Assembly: GCA_001818365.1 (NCBI GenBank)
Contig: MHKK01000012.1
Coordinates: 9,195-14,441, forward strand
DNA length: 5,247 nt
Source: Candidatus Komeilibacteria bacterium RIFCSPHIGHO2_01_FULL_52_14
GTDB taxonomy: Bacteria; Patescibacteriota; Patescibacteriia; UBA1558; 2-01-FULL-52-15
Reading direction: 5' to 3'
Positions 4,328 to 5,247 of the stretch are shown here, piece after piece. The translations under genes were made by a program, and so were the position numbers. The notes under the pieces are model-generated. The model was given only the letters and a program-made list of their open reading frames with translations, had not been told where the DNA came from and did no database searches. How positions within the stretch are numbered: the first letter of the stretch is position 1; the number at the start of each line of letters is the position of its first letter.

Positions 4328-5247
4328 ATGAAATACTCTCGCAATAACATACTCAAACCTCGTACGGTTCTCATCGTGGCCGCCTCTCTGTATGTGCTGA
4401 TTTTTTCTGCGCTCGTGCTCTGGAAATTTTCTCGTTTCTACTACGACAATTTGGACCTGGCGATTTTTAATCAGGTTTTTTTCAATACGCTCCACGGTGA
4501 TCTGTTCGCGGCGACAATTCATCCGCCGTCGTATCTGACCGATCATTTCAGCCCCTTGATCCTCCTGCTTGCGCCGCTCTATGCGCTCATGCCTGCTCCG
4601 CCGATGCTTCTTATCCTGCAAACTATTGCGATCGCTGCAACGGCTTTTGTGCTCTATGCAATCGCGCGGCTGCTGCTACCGAAACAGAGAACATGGCTTG
4701 CTCTCGTACCGGCAGTCCTCTGGCTTTTGAATCCGACCGTTCAGAACATGAATGCATTCGAATTTTCGATGATACCGTTTGCGATAGTATTTCTCTTATG
4801 CGCGATCTGGGCATACCTCTCACGGAAACCGATTTTTTTTACGGTCTTTCTTTTGCTGGCATTAAACGCTCGCGAGGACGTCCTGTTTGTCGTATTCTTT
4901 CTTTCAATTTTTGCATTCCTTGATAAACGCTCCTGGTTCTGGAAATTATTTCCGGCAGGTCTTGCCGTTCTGTGGGCTTCTATCGCATTCACGACTATTG
5001 CAGCCGTTTCTCCCCTGGGAAGCTATAAATTCCTAATCTATTACGGGTGGCTCGGGGGTTCCGATACGTTCCATGTTTTTCTCGCTTTTCTGACGCATCC
5101 GATCGCAGTACTTGCCCATCAATTTACTTTTTCGAACCTCGAGTTTATCCTGGGCATAACCTTTCCTTTCTTTTTTTTGGTGTTCCTGCCGAGCCGCTAT
5201 TATTTACTGCTCGCAGCACCCCTCGCACAGTTGTGGCTTGCCGACTA
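4328..5247 (+). CDS. DUF2079-type polytopic membrane protein, 3' partial
   Basis: 306 complete codons are visible and the frame is still open at the window end, so the gene is truncated there. The product is very hydrophobic, with about seven or eight membrane segments visible (first at about 12-32). After the first segment, YYDNLDLAIFNQ (38-49), HGD (56-58), DHFSPLILLLAPLYAL (72-87), a Q at 98 and the later AREDV (181-185) fit the pattern I recall for DUF2079. This family is thought to have a GT-C glycosyltransferase-like fold, in which acidic residues such as D40 or D43 outside the first helix could be catalytic. That function is family-level inference. No Shine-Dalgarno site precedes the ATG at 4328, but an extended -10 ends 10 bases before it, fitting a near-leaderless transcript. 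Codons are AT-leaning, unlike the neighbouring lipoprotein gene. A different polytopic glycosyltransferase family is the main alternative. Confidence 0.82.
   Translation, partial: MKYSRNNILKPRTVLIVAASLYVLIFSALVLWKFSRFYYDNLDLAIFNQVFFNTLHGDLFAATIHPPSYLTDHFSPLILLLAPLYALMPAPPMLLILQTIAIAATAFVLYAIARLLLPKQRTWLALVPAVLWLLNPTVQNMNAFEFSMIPFAIVFLLCAIWAYLSRKPIFFTVFLLLALNAREDVLFVVFFLSIFAFLDKRSWFWKLFPAGLAVLWASIAFTTIAAVSPLGSYKFLIYYGWLGGSDTFHVFLAFLTHPIAVLAHQFTFSNLEFILGITFPFFFLVFLPSRYYLLLAAPLAQLWLAD

Noticed and set aside
4292..4992. Several short open frames on both strands inside 4328-5247
   Set aside because: All fall within the continuous open frame of the DUF2079-type gene, whose translation shows regular membrane segments and family-like motifs.

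Overview
The window most likely comes from a Patescibacteria (Candidate Phyla Radiation) genome of the Parcubacteria type. This is inferred from three things: a tandem set of small two-helix VirB2/TrbC-like pilin genes, tightly packed genes with start/stop overlaps, and a DUF2079-type membrane protein. TGA is used as a stop (positions 1061-1063 and 2097-2099), so the recoded lineages that read TGA as glycine are unlikely. No rRNA, tRNA, IS element or CRISPR array was seen.

Positions 1-3383, plus strand: the 3' part of an extracellular solute-binding protein gene overlaps by ATGA the first of five consecutive pilin-like genes. All five encode a signal peptide, a hydrophobic helix, a short polar or basic loop around a GG..WM.S.GN-like motif, and a second helix. 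The first (1060-1731) also carries a cysteine-rich C-terminal domain. The second overlaps the first by one base. The third (2181-2537) has its own extended -10 promoter, the best Shine-Dalgarno site of the set and a very stable GC hairpin behind it, so it is the best candidate for the major pilin. The fourth and fifth follow closely. A strong hairpin terminator (3402-3436) closes the cluster and probably works in both directions.

Positions 3468-4300, minus strand: a GC-rich gene for an unrecognised lipoprotein with a proline-rich linker. It has a textbook consensus sigma-70 promoter (TTGACA-17-TATAAT) and an AGGAGG ribosome site. Its codon usage differs from the gene on its far side, which suggests separate ancestry.

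Positions 4309-5247, plus strand: a DUF2079-type polytopic membrane protein, cut off by the window end. It is divergent from the lipoprotein gene and has an extended -10 so close to its ATG that the mRNA may be nearly leaderless.

Working picture (inference): the five pilin paralogues are unequal subunits of one envelope-spanning or surface filament, with one dominant subunit, accessory subunits and a disulfide-rich variant that may sit at the tip or on the surface. No ATPase, coupling protein or channel gene of a type IV secretion machine is visible here.
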